64,000 bases of DNA from Runella sp. MFBS21 (GTDB lineage Bacteria; Bacteroidota; Bacteroidia; Cytophagales; Spirosomataceae), in NCBI RefSeq assembly GCF_029433105.1, contig NZ_JARNTW010000008.1, forward strand, positions 211,669 to 275,668, read 5' to 3'. The position numbers were made by a program, and so were the translations under genes. The stretch's first letter is position 1; each line of letters opens with the position of its first letter. The notes beneath the pieces were generated by a model, which was not told the origin of the DNA, did no database searches, and was given only the letters and a program-made list of their open reading frames with translations. Shown here piece after piece: positions 25,892 through 34,401 of this stretch.

Positions 25892-25928
25892 AAAAAAAAC
25901 ATTGCCTCACTTCCAGAAAGTGAGGCAA
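25892..25928 (-). terminator. Minus-strand intrinsic terminator upstream of uvrB
   Basis: Arms TTGCCTCACTT (25902-25912) and AAGTGAGGCAA (25918-25928) form a perfect 11-bp stem with a 5-nt loop. On the minus strand it is followed by eight T (25892-25899), a textbook intrinsic terminator. It lies about 70 bp upstream of uvrB on the same strand, so it ends some transcript from further right or attenuates a long uvrB leader. Confidence 0.8.
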
Positions 25929-26578
25929 GTGCCACATTACCCTACTCTATAAAATTATATTTTACACACCAACAACTATCATGCCAAATTAGACACCATT
26001 TCTTTGAAATATATTTTAGGATATACTTTTAGAACTTATAGGAGTAACTATCGACATGTTCGGTGTGAGATAGCATTTTTGAAAAAAACTAAAATACAAC
26101 AATTGAAACTAAAAAAATACAATAATTAAAACAGAGTCGATTTCTCAAAAAACTTACTATAAATACAAAACGCCCCTTTACCCATATTTTTTCTCTGAAA
26201 ATCAACAACTTAAGTATTCGAATCTTAGGTTTATTATCATCGCCTAGTTTTTCTCTCCCATTGAAAACATCTCATTCCTTGAAATAGTACTATTTTATCT
26301 ACACTATAACAAAATTTGTTTTTAAGGCTCCTATTGAATGACAGATAAGTACCTAAAATACAACTATTTATATGCCAAATTTCGTATCATTTTCAAAAAC
26401 ATTCAAAAAACCATATCATAGTAATAGTAAAACACTTTTTGTTTCTGGCTATCTATCGCCCTCCTCCTCTTTCCCTACAATTACTGATGATTTGTAATGA
26501 ATTCTATAAACAATCGTTGTATGCAAAGACTTTTATATAAACCTTACTGTATTCTCACGTTTAAAAAAATTCACAACA
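25929..26578. other. 650-bp AT-rich gap without coding sequence
   Basis: No credible open reading frame is present on either strand. The stretch is AT-rich with poly-A/T blocks and loosely repeated phrases: ATGCCAAATT at 25981 and 26373, and AAAATACAAC-like text near 26090 and 26355. A minus-strand terminator closes its left end, so a small minus-strand RNA could be encoded. The promoter of the epimerase gene at 26579 should also lie here. Confidence 0.4.
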
Positions 26579-27493
26579 ATGTCTCTGACTGTTTTAATCA
26601 CTGGAGGAACGGGTATTATTGGCCGCCGACTAACGGAGCTTTTATTAGCGAAAGGCTATAAAGTAGCTTACTTGAGTCGTCGAGAAGTAGAAATTTCGAA
26701 TGTAAAAGTCTACAAATGGAACCTCGACAAAGGATGGATTGACCCTAAAGCGCTAGCCGAGGCGGATTTTTTAGTTCACTTAGCGGGGGAAGGAATCGCC
26801 GATGGGCGCTGGACGAATCATCGCAAACAAGCTATCATCAATAGCCGCACCAAAACAATTGAATTGATTGCGCGTGAGCTTCAAGGTCGTCCCTATAAGT
26901 TAAAGGCATTTGTATCAGCTTCTGGTATCAGTTTTTATGGAACCGATACAGGCGATAAACACCTTGTAGAACAAACCCCTTCTGGAAGTGATTTTTTGGC
27001 GCATGTCACACGAAGTTGGGAAAATGCGGCTGATTTGGTAGCCCATGTAGGTATCCGAACTACCAAATTGCGTACCGGAGTGGTATTGACCAACAAAGGG
27101 GGAGCATTGCCCAAAATAGCACTTCCCATCCAATGGGGAGTAGGGGCTCCTTTGGGCAATGGTAAACAATGGGTATCTTGGATACACATCGACGACCTTT
27201 GTAATATGTACATCGAAGCCCTTGAAAATAATCAATGGCGAGGAGTCTACAATGCAGTAGCACCTAGCCCTGTGACCAACAAAGAACTCACCCGTCTCAT
27301 TGCAAAAGTGATTCAGCGTCCTTTATGGCTTCCTAATATTCCAGCCTTTGTCCTAAAAGCTATTTATGGTGAAATGGCAAACGTAGTGCTAGGAGGTAAC
27401 TATATCATCAACCAACGCATCACGAAAGAAACTGATTTTCGCTATCAATTTAGTGACCTTGAGCAGGCTTTAGAAGATAGCCTCAAAAAGTAA
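26579..27493 (+). CDS. TIGR01777-family NAD(P)-dependent epimerase (YfcH/SDR39U1-like)
   Basis: This 304-residue extended short-chain dehydrogenase has the Rossmann motif ITGGTGIIGRRL (7-18), FLVHLAGEGIADGRW, the SASGISFYG segment, and a C-terminal half with WIHIDDL and GVYNAVAPSPVTN, all typical of this subfamily. Members are nucleotide-binding proteins whose substrate is not established. The gene has its own upstream region and is followed by the sugar-nucleotide dehydratase operon after 144 bp. Confidence 0.88.
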   Translation: MSLTVLITGGTGIIGRRLTELLLAKGYKVAYLSRREVEISNVKVYKWNLDKGWIDPKALAEADFLVHLAGEGIADGRWTNHRKQAIINSRTKTIELIARELQGRPYKLKAFVSASGISFYGTDTGDKHLVEQTPSGSDFLAHVTRSWENAADLVAHVGIRTTKLRTGVVLTNKGGALPKIALPIQWGVGAPLGNGKQWVSWIHIDDLCNMYIEALENNQWRGVYNAVAPSPVTNKELTRLIAKVIQRPLWLPNIPAFVLKAIYGEMANVVLGGNYIINQRITKETDFRYQFSDLEQALEDSLKK

Positions 27494-27532
27494 AAACTGA
27501 GACATCAATAAAAGGATTTCAAAATGATTGTT

Positions 27533-27540
27533 TATCTTTG
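27533..27540 (+). promoter_or_regulatory. Possible -7 element for the dehydratase-nnr operon
   Basis: TATCTTTG is an exact TAnnTTTG match about 100 bp upstream of the ATG at 27638. No clear -33 TTG lies at the usual distance. Confidence 0.3.
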
Positions 27541-27637
27541 AAGTTGTTCGTTTATGTATGAAGTGTTCACAAGCATATTTTTAGCCCCACTTCAAAAATA
27601 GTGGCGTTTTTGCCAGCTAATAGTACACTTACCCATT

Positions 27638-29572
27638 ATGATTGAACGATTTTTATCCAGTTATTCAAATCGATTTGTTTCTCGCTATTTGATATTAGCT
27701 ATTGATGGTGGCATCGTCGTCATTTCGTTTGTAATCGCTTGTATTTTACGTTTCAATCTCAAAGTTTCGGATGTCAACTGGGCCCTTTATAAGTATTATT
27801 TATTGACGCTATTTATAAGTAGGCTTTTATGTTTTATTTACTTTCGCTCGTATAGTGGTATCGTACGTCATACAAGTGTAGAAGATACTTCTTTGATTTT
27901 CAAGGCCATTACACTTAGTAGCTTTCTCACCATTGTCACTTCTTCTTTTCTCACCTATACCACTGACAATTATCTATTTTATATTCCTATCTCGATTCTT
28001 ATCATCGAATACTTTATTTCTCTTTTCTTGATGGTAGCGAGTCGTTTTTTAGTAAAAGATATTTACAAAACCCTCATCGCCAATGCTCCCGGAGAAAAAG
28101 TAGACGTTCTCATATACGGAGCAGGTGCCTTGGGCATCTTGACCAAAAATACACTCTTACGTAATCGTTATAAAAAGTACAATATTGTAGGCTTTATTGA
28201 TGACAACGCATCATTGAATTTCAAAACAGTAGAGGGGGTACAGGTCTATCCCGAATCAGAAGCCATTCATCGTTTTATCAAAGACCGAACCGACACTAAT
28301 CTTGAAGTAGTACTGGCGATTCAGCATATCAAACCACACCGCAAAAACGAAATCATCGAAAATTTCCTAAAACAAGATGTGGTGGTAAAGGTGGTTCCGT
28401 CTGTATATGAAAAAATAACAGATCAACAGCTCAAATCCTCCGAAATACGCCCGATACGTATCGAAGACCTTTTGGAAAGAGAGCCGATTCAAATAGACAA
28501 TCAAAACATCAGCCTTCTTTTGGCTGGCAAAATCGCCATGGTAACAGGCGCGGCAGGCTCCATTGGGAGTGAAATAGCCCGTCAGTTGGTTCGGTTTCGT
28601 CCCAAGATACTTCTCCTTTTAGACCAGTCAGAATCAGGATTGTATGATTTAGAGAACGAACTAAAACAGCACTTTCGGCAATACTTAGACGAATCTACTG
28701 ACATAGTGGTGCAAGTAGCTGATATCACCGATGAAATCAGAATGCGGTATATTTTTGAGCATTATCGACCTCAATTTATATTTCATGCAGCAGCCTACAA
28801 ACACGTCCCTTTGATGGAAGAGCATCCCTATGAGGCTGTCAAAGTAAATGTATTTGGAAGCAAAATTGTGGCCGATTTGGCGGTGGAAATGGGCGTAATA
28901 AAATTTGTGATGATATCGACCGACAAAGCCGTAAATCCAACGAATGTGATGGGAGCTACCAAGCGCCTAGCTGAGATGTATGTGCAAAGCCTCAATAATC
29001 GCTTTAATTCAACGCGCTTTATTACTACTCGTTTTGGAAACGTGCTTGGCTCAAATGGATCGGTAGTACCACTTTTTCAGAAACAAATTCAGGCAGGCGG
29101 CCCGCTTACTGTCACTCACCCTGAGGTCATTCGGTATTTCATGACTATTTCAGAAGCGTGTCAGCTGGTATTGGAAGCAGGAAGCATGGGAAAAGGTGGA
29201 GAGATTTTTGTTTTTGACATGGGCGAACCCGTTAAAATAGCTGATTTAGCCCAAAAAATGATTAAACTCTCGGGGCTTAGTTTGGGCAAAGACATTGAAA
29301 TTCAATACACAGGTTTGCGCCCCGGTGAAAAGCTTTATGAAGAATTACTAAGTGACAAAGAGCATACCCTTCCTACTTATCATTCCAAGATACAAATCGC
29401 CAAAGTCTATACGCAAGATTTTAATGCCGTATCTAATGCCCTTTCCGAACTAAAAAAAATCTTAAAAGATGGAGATAAAGCACTTATTGTAAACCATCTT
29501 AAGATTACGATTCCAGAATTTATCAGCAACAACTCGATCTATGAAACTTTAGACGACTTGGAGTTACAATGA
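27638..29572 (+). CDS. Membrane-bound nucleoside-diphosphate-sugar 4,6-dehydratase (PglF/FlaA1/CapD type)
   Basis: The 644-residue protein has four to five N-terminal membrane helices (about 15-145) and a first Rossmann-like CoA-binding-type domain (about 150-270; IYGAGALGIL). A catalytic SDR domain follows (about 290-600; VTGAAGSIGSEIARQL, then MISTDKAVNPTNVMGATKR, then RFGNVLGSNGSVVPLF). Relatives convert UDP-GlcNAc to a 4-keto-6-deoxy sugar, the first step toward bacillosamine or QuiNAc-type sugars for glycans, O-antigen or capsule. The catalytic Lys within GATKR is present; as in PglF-type enzymes a Met replaces the usual Tyr. It overlaps nnr by 4 bp (ATGA). No glycosyltransferases are adjacent in the window. 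Confidence 0.9.
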   Translation: MIERFLSSYSNRFVSRYLILAIDGGIVVISFVIACILRFNLKVSDVNWALYKYYLLTLFISRLLCFIYFRSYSGIVRHTSVEDTSLIFKAITLSSFLTIVTSSFLTYTTDNYLFYIPISILIIEYFISLFLMVASRFLVKDIYKTLIANAPGEKVDVLIYGAGALGILTKNTLLRNRYKKYNIVGFIDDNASLNFKTVEGVQVYPESEAIHRFIKDRTDTNLEVVLAIQHIKPHRKNEIIENFLKQDVVVKVVPSVYEKITDQQLKSSEIRPIRIEDLLEREPIQIDNQNISLLLAGKIAMVTGAAGSIGSEIARQLVRFRPKILLLLDQSESGLYDLENELKQHFRQYLDESTDIVVQVADITDEIRMRYIFEHYRPQFIFHAAAYKHVPLMEEHPYEAVKVNVFGSKIVADLAVEMGVIKFVMISTDKAVNPTNVMGATKRLAEMYVQSLNNRFNSTRFITTRFGNVLGSNGSVVPLFQKQIQAGGPLTVTHPEVIRYFMTISEACQLVLEAGSMGKGGEIFVFDMGEPVKIADLAQKMIKLSGLSLGKDIEIQYTGLRPGEKLYEELLSDKEHTLPTYHSKIQIAKVYTQDFNAVSNALSELKKILKDGDKALIVNHLKITIPEFISNNSIYETLDDLELQ

Positions 29573-31041
29573 AAATTTTTTCGACCTCTCAAATCAGAGC
29601 TTGGGATGAGTATACCATTACTCACGAACCTATTTCGTCTTTAGCTCTTATGGAAAGAGCCTCCGCCGCCTTTGTGAGGTGGTTTTGTGCCCGCTTTGAC
29701 AATCGCCGACCTATCAAGATATTTTGTGGAATGGGCAACAACGGCGGTGATGGATTGGCTATTGCACGCATTTTACATCAAAAAGATTACCAAGTAGAAG
29801 TATTTGTTCTTAAGCATTCTCCACAGGGTTCCCCTGATTTTGAAGCCAATCTGACGCATCTCAGCTCATTCATAAATCCCCGATGGTTAGTTAGTTCAGA
29901 AGACTTTCCTTGCTTTCACCCTTCCGATATTATCATTGATGCCCTTTTGGGATCGGGGCTTTCACGTGCCGTTCATGGCACACTGTCGGATTGTATCCAA
30001 CATATCAATCAAAGCACTGCCACTATCATTTCAGTAGATATTGCAAGTGGGCTATTTGCAGATTTTCCCAATACTCCCGACAACGTAATTGTGAAACCTA
30101 CGTTTACTGTGTCATTCCAATGCCCCAAACTTGCGTTTTTACTTCCTCAAAACGCTGATTATGTGGGTGATTGGCAAGTAGTGGAGATTGGACTTCATCC
30201 AGAATACAAGGCCTCATCACCTTATTTTTACACACATGTTTCTCCCAATATAGTCAACCCGCGAAAAAAATACGCTCATAAGGGCAGTTTTGGTCATGCA
30301 TTACTTATTGCGGGAAGCTACGGAAAAATCGGTGCGGCAGTTTTAGCAGCTAAGGCTTGTTTACGAGCAGGAGTAGGACTATTGACTGTCCAACTGCCGC
30401 GTTGTGGATATGATATTTTACAAACCAGCCTACCAGAAGCCATGGTAAGCCCTGACTGGCATTGGATGGTCAATACGACCGTTCCTGATCTAAAACCTTA
30501 CTCAGCGATTGGAGTGGGGCCAGGCTTAGGAAAAGATTCTTTTACGCTTATTATGCTCAAAGAACTGCTCAAATCGGTAGAGTCACCCATGGTAATTGAT
30601 GCCGATGCACTCAATTTGATAAGCGAAAATCCAGAATTATTGAATTTGGTCCCTCCTCATTCTATCCTTACGCCTCACCCTAAGGAATTTCAACGATTAT
30701 TAGGTAAAACGTGGGACAATGATTTTCAAAAAATAGAAGAACTGAGAAATTTTTCTCAAAAGCATAATGTAATTGTTTGCTTAAAAGGAGCTCATACGGC
30801 TATTGCTCTTCCAGATGGATCTATTCATTTTAATTCGACCGGCAATCCGGGAATGGCCACCGGGGGTAGCGGAGATGTACTGACAGGCATTATTACGGCT
30901 TTGTTGGCTCAAGGTATTTCGCCTATCGAATCAGCTATTTTTGGGGTTTATCAACATGGGCTAGCTGGCGACCGAGCCGCCCAAAAGTGTACCCAGCCGG
31001 CCCTTATTGCTTCGGATATTATCAATGCAATGGGCTGGTGA
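29569..31041 (+). CDS. nnr: Bifunctional NAD(P)HX epimerase / ADP-dependent dehydratase
   Basis: This 490-residue fusion repairs hydrated NAD(P)H. The N-terminal epimerase (YjeF_N, about 1-210) has FCGMGNNGGDGLAIARIL and IIDALLGSGLSR. The C-terminal dehydratase (ribokinase-like, about 225-490) has HKGSFGHALLIAGS, VIDADALNLI, LTPHPKEFQRL and GNPGMATGGSGDVLTGII. The length is standard for the bacterial fusion. The ATG overlaps the stop of the preceding dehydratase gene, so the two are translationally coupled despite unrelated roles. Confidence 0.95.
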   Translation: MKIFSTSQIRAWDEYTITHEPISSLALMERASAAFVRWFCARFDNRRPIKIFCGMGNNGGDGLAIARILHQKDYQVEVFVLKHSPQGSPDFEANLTHLSSFINPRWLVSSEDFPCFHPSDIIIDALLGSGLSRAVHGTLSDCIQHINQSTATIISVDIASGLFADFPNTPDNVIVKPTFTVSFQCPKLAFLLPQNADYVGDWQVVEIGLHPEYKASSPYFYTHVSPNIVNPRKKYAHKGSFGHALLIAGSYGKIGAAVLAAKACLRAGVGLLTVQLPRCGYDILQTSLPEAMVSPDWHWMVNTTVPDLKPYSAIGVGPGLGKDSFTLIMLKELLKSVESPMVIDADALNLISENPELLNLVPPHSILTPHPKEFQRLLGKTWDNDFQKIEELRNFSQKHNVIVCLKGAHTAIALPDGSIHFNSTGNPGMATGGSGDVLTGIITALLAQGISPIESAIFGVYQHGLAGDRAAQKCTQPALIASDIINAMGW

Positions 31042-31056
31042 TTACCAGCCCATTGC
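31027..31056 (+). terminator. Perfect stem-loop spanning the nnr stop codon
   Basis: Arms GCAATGGGCTGG and CCAGCCCATTGC (12 bp) enclose loop TGATTA, whose TGA is the nnr stop codon. No T-run follows, so it may protect the mRNA end or act as a weak terminator. Confidence 0.5.
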
Positions 31057-31102
31057 ACATTAACTATTCCTCTTGTATAACTTCTTTTTGCGATACACTC
31101 AC

Positions 31103-31143
31103 ATACAGATATTCTAAATTTTTAAAACTCAGAATATCTGTAT
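31103..31143. terminator. AT-rich hairpin between convergent genes
   Basis: Arms ATACAGATATTCT and AGAATATCTGTAT (13 bp) enclose a 15-nt loop. It lies between the convergent nnr and the 1065-aa surface-protein gene, 10 bp from the latter's stop. It is probably a bidirectional 3'-end element. Confidence 0.5.
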
Positions 31144-31152
31144 TTACGAAAT

Positions 31153-34100
31153 TTATTTTCCTCCAATTGGATTGTCCGTAGTGATGGTTTTTCTCTTGGT
31201 AACCGTATAGGGTACACATTTTTGAGGTGGACAAGTACAATCAGGCGCATTGATAGTTAGTTTAGTTTTGCACAAATCGGTAGAAGTTGCCGTCACTTCT
31301 ACGTTCTGATTTACCGGTACTCCTGTTATTGTAAACGTACCGTTTTCGTTATTCACAACCTGACCTAATGTACTTGTCACGACACCATTCGAGCTAACTT
31401 TAAAGGAATAGGTCTGCAGATTATCAGCACACTTAGGTGCTTCACTTAAAGTAAGGGTTGGAGCTGGATAAATAGTAAGTGTCAAAGCAATACGTGAACT
31501 TGTGCAATTTGAAGCATCGATTTTACGAGCTTCTACATAATACGTACCTGCAGTTGTAGGCTTGTAAGTCAAAGTACCTTCGGCAATCTTATTACCACCT
31601 ACAGCAGCATCATACCAATCTGCCGTCTCTCCTGCTCCTACAGTCACAGTCAGTGCAGTAGCCGTATCACCTTGGCAAAAAGTCTGATTAGGACCAATAG
31701 GCGAGTTTACGGAAGGACAATTACATACAGGGGCGACTACTTCCAATGTGGTTTTACAGTCATTGACGCTAGTTGCTGTCACGACCACATTTTGCCCGCT
31801 AGGAATGCCACTGACTGTAAAAATACCACCACCATTGTTGATAATAGTATAGGAGGGAACTGTCGTAAGGGTCCCGTTTGAAATTACTTTTAAAGAATAA
31901 GTTTGTAAATTAATAGCACAAATTCTTTCTGAAATCTCCAATATAGGTTTAGAAGTATCTCCCTCTACCGTCGTAGAATTGCTACCTTTACAACCATTGA
32001 TAGTATTTGTCACTTCTACCGAATAAACACCCGGCGCGGTTACCGAAAAACTTGATACATTTCCAGGGTTTGTCACTCCCGATGGAACCGTCCAAGCATA
32101 ACTAATGCTAGCGCTTGCGTTTGTAACAGTAGCCGTAAGTGTCTGCGAAGGGGCTGCACAAGTTAGTTCAATGTTGTTTAAAGAAACCGTTGGTTTTACT
32201 TTGTTTTCTGAAACTATTGCAGTATCACTTGCCGTACAGCCGTTGGCAGGATCAGTTGCCGTTACGGTGAAAGTTCCAGCCGTTGAGGTTGTGTAGTTTT
32301 TCGTCGTCGTATTGGCTGGTACTCCGGGGCCTGACCACACATACGTCAATCCGTTAACAGGGTTGGTGGTAGGAGATAGTTGCAAGCTCGTAGTAGTACA
32401 AGTTAGTACTCCACCATTAACTGTAACGGTGGGCTTGGTCGTGTTTGAACTTACAATGGCAGTATCGCTTGCTGTACAACCGTTGGCTGGATTCGTAGCC
32501 GTTACGGTGAAAGTACCCGCTGTTGACGTTGTATAGTTTTTCGTCGTTGTATTGGCTGGTACTCCGGGGCCTGACCACACATATGTCAATCCATTCACAG
32601 GGCTGGTCGTAGGAGATAGTTGCAAACTCGTTGTAGTACAAGTTAATACTCCTCCATTAACTGTAACGGTGGGCTTGGTCGTATTTGAACTTACGATGGC
32701 CGTATCACTCGCCGTACAGCCGTTGGCTGGATTCGTAGCCGTTACGGTGAAAGTACCCGCTGTTGACGTTGTATAGTTTTTCGTCGTTGTATTGGCTGGC
32801 ACACCCGGTCCCGACCATACATAGGTCAATCCATTCACTGGGCTAGTCGTAGGAGATAGTTGCAAACTCGTTGTAGTACAAGTTAATACCCCTCCATTGA
32901 CTGCAATCGTGGGCTTGGTCGTATTTGAACTTACAATGGCAGTATCACTTGCTGTACAGGTAACGCCACCTTTAGTAACTGAATAAGTAACAGTATAAGT
33001 ACCCGCAGCAGTGACAGAGGGGTTTTGGCTAGTACTATTGAAACCTCCCGGACCTGACCAGCTATAACTTGAAGATGTAATACCCGAAGTAGGACTTCCC
33101 ACTGCTGTAATTTGCAAATTAGCCGGAACACATTTTACCACCCCTCCCGTAGCCGACACCACAGGTTTTACTACATCTACTTGATAGCTCACAAAAGGTT
33201 GACAATCATCCGTTGCATCTTTTAAGCAAGCGTATACATAGTAAGATTTTACTTGGCCATCTACCGCAGGAAAGTTATTAGAATTAATAGAAGCCGAGCC
33301 ATTTGAAATACTCCCCGATCCTAATACTGTTTTGCCATTACCAGTAGCCGTATATGGATTAGCAACCGCCGTGTTGAAGCGCACCCACTCGATGGTAACA
33401 GGCGATAGTGCAGTAGTGCTTGCAGAAAATGATACATTCGTATTAGGACAAATAGTCTTCACCGCTGAAGGATTCGGATTTGTGAGCGTAGGACAAGTAA
33501 TATTCAAGCACGCAGCATCTACTTTAATATAATCTCCACTTGCAAAACCTTCTACTCTTACATAACTAGTATTGGCCGGGGCTGTGCCACTTAAAGTATA
33601 ATACTGAGTACGTGGGTAAGGTCCAAAATCAACATCCTTGTTTACTTCTACTTGTTGGGTATTTAGGGCCTGATTGGAAGCATCGTAAAATATCAATCTT
33701 ATATAATGATTTAAGCTGGGCTCATGCGTACCAGCCCAAATGGATAAGCTAGCAGTACTCCCTGGCGTAATTGCTACATCTTGCCAGAAGCGGGCATTAT
33801 TGTTGTCAGTATTTTCTTCCAAATAGCCATTTTTATCACCACAGACTTCAAAACCCGTACCATTATAGAAATTTCCTCCTGAAGAGTTCCATCCCGTCAC
33901 CCCGTTTTCAAAACTGGGATTTATCAATTTATTGTCGGGGCACGTACATGATGCTTCGCACGTAACTTTGACATTCAAATTTGCAACTACTGAAGTACCG
34001 GTAGCCATATACGTAATACCATTATAGACCACTTCAGCTCTTACAGAGGTACCATTATTGATGGGAGAAGCGTCATAAAAACCATTAGAATTTGTGGTTA

Positions 34101-34350
34101 CCGTTCTGATAACGTTGTTGGTACTCAGATTGCGGACAACGACTGAAATTCCACTCAATCCTTCTCCAGAGTCATATGTAGCATCTCCATCTTTATCACA
34201 AAAGACATAACCCGTGACGTCTGTTGCAAAAGCAAGTTGTGATGTAAATACCAGTATCGCCCCTAGCATACATCGCAGAAGCAACAACCGTAAGTCTGTA
34301 AGGGTTTCACCCTTCTGTTTGGGAAATGTAAAAGTGGCCATAAGGGGCAT
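31153..34350 (-). CDS. Secreted Ig-like/SdrD-B repeat surface protein
   Basis: The 1065-residue protein has a signal peptide (about 20-43, ending QLAFA) and an SdrD/B-type domain (about 44-130; TGYVFCDKDGDATYDSGEGLSGI). A carbohydrate-binding-like jelly-roll follows (about 140-280; LINPSFENGVTGW). Then come Ig/PKD-like beta domains, among them three nearly identical 80-residue repeats (about 471-710; each with NGGVLTCTTTSLQLSPTT and NPANGCTASDTAIVS), and two more degenerate domains. The C-terminus CPPQKCVPYTVTKRK is Cys/Pro-containing and basic, and resembles that of the adjacent 1546-aa protein. No typical type IX sorting domain is seen. A cell-surface or matrix role is likely; no enzyme motif is visible. 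It is encoded 52 bp downstream of the larger surface protein. Confidence 0.8.
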   Translation of the reverse strand: MPLMATFTFPKQKGETLTDLRLLLLRCMLGAILVFTSQLAFATDVTGYVFCDKDGDATYDSGEGLSGISVVVRNLSTNNVIRTVTTNSNGFYDASPINNGTSVRAEVVYNGITYMATGTSVVANLNVKVTCEASCTCPDNKLINPSFENGVTGWNSSGGNFYNGTGFEVCGDKNGYLEENTDNNNARFWQDVAITPGSTASLSIWAGTHEPSLNHYIRLIFYDASNQALNTQQVEVNKDVDFGPYPRTQYYTLSGTAPANTSYVRVEGFASGDYIKVDAACLNITCPTLTNPNPSAVKTICPNTNVSFSASTTALSPVTIEWVRFNTAVANPYTATGNGKTVLGSGSISNGSASINSNNFPAVDGQVKSYYVYACLKDATDDCQPFVSYQVDVVKPVVSATGGVVKCVPANLQITAVGSPTSGITSSSYSWSGPGGFNSTSQNPSVTAAGTYTVTYSVTKGGVTCTASDTAIVSSNTTKPTIAVNGGVLTCTTTSLQLSPTTSPVNGLTYVWSGPGVPANTTTKNYTTSTAGTFTVTATNPANGCTASDTAIVSSNTTKPTVTVNGGVLTCTTTSLQLSPTTSPVNGLTYVWSGPGVPANTTTKNYTTSTAGTFTVTATNPANGCTASDTAIVSSNTTKPTVTVNGGVLTCTTTSLQLSPTTNPVNGLTYVWSGPGVPANTTTKNYTTSTAGTFTVTATDPANGCTASDTAIVSENKVKPTVSLNNIELTCAAPSQTLTATVTNASASISYAWTVPSGVTNPGNVSSFSVTAPGVYSVEVTNTINGCKGSNSTTVEGDTSKPILEISERICAINLQTYSLKVISNGTLTTVPSYTIINNGGGIFTVSGIPSGQNVVVTATSVNDCKTTLEVVAPVCNCPSVNSPIGPNQTFCQGDTATALTVTVGAGETADWYDAAVGGNKIAEGTLTYKPTTAGTYYVEARKIDASNCTSSRIALTLTIYPAPTLTLSEAPKCADNLQTYSFKVSSNGVVTSTLGQVVNNENGTFTITGVPVNQNVEVTATSTDLCKTKLTINAPDCTCPPQKCVPYTVTKRKTITTDNPIGGK
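32222..32941 (-). repeat. Three direct 240-bp repeats inside the surface-protein gene
   Basis: Matching phrases recur at 32222, 32462 and 32702 with an exact 240-bp period (80 codons). Differences between copies are mostly synonymous. A fourth, diverged junction occurs at 32942. This indicates recent duplication or ongoing gene conversion within the reading frame. Confidence 0.9.
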
Positions 34351-34401
34351 AAAATTTAAATTAAAAAGCAGGATATATAAGGGGTATTGAGAAAAGTGGA
34401 G

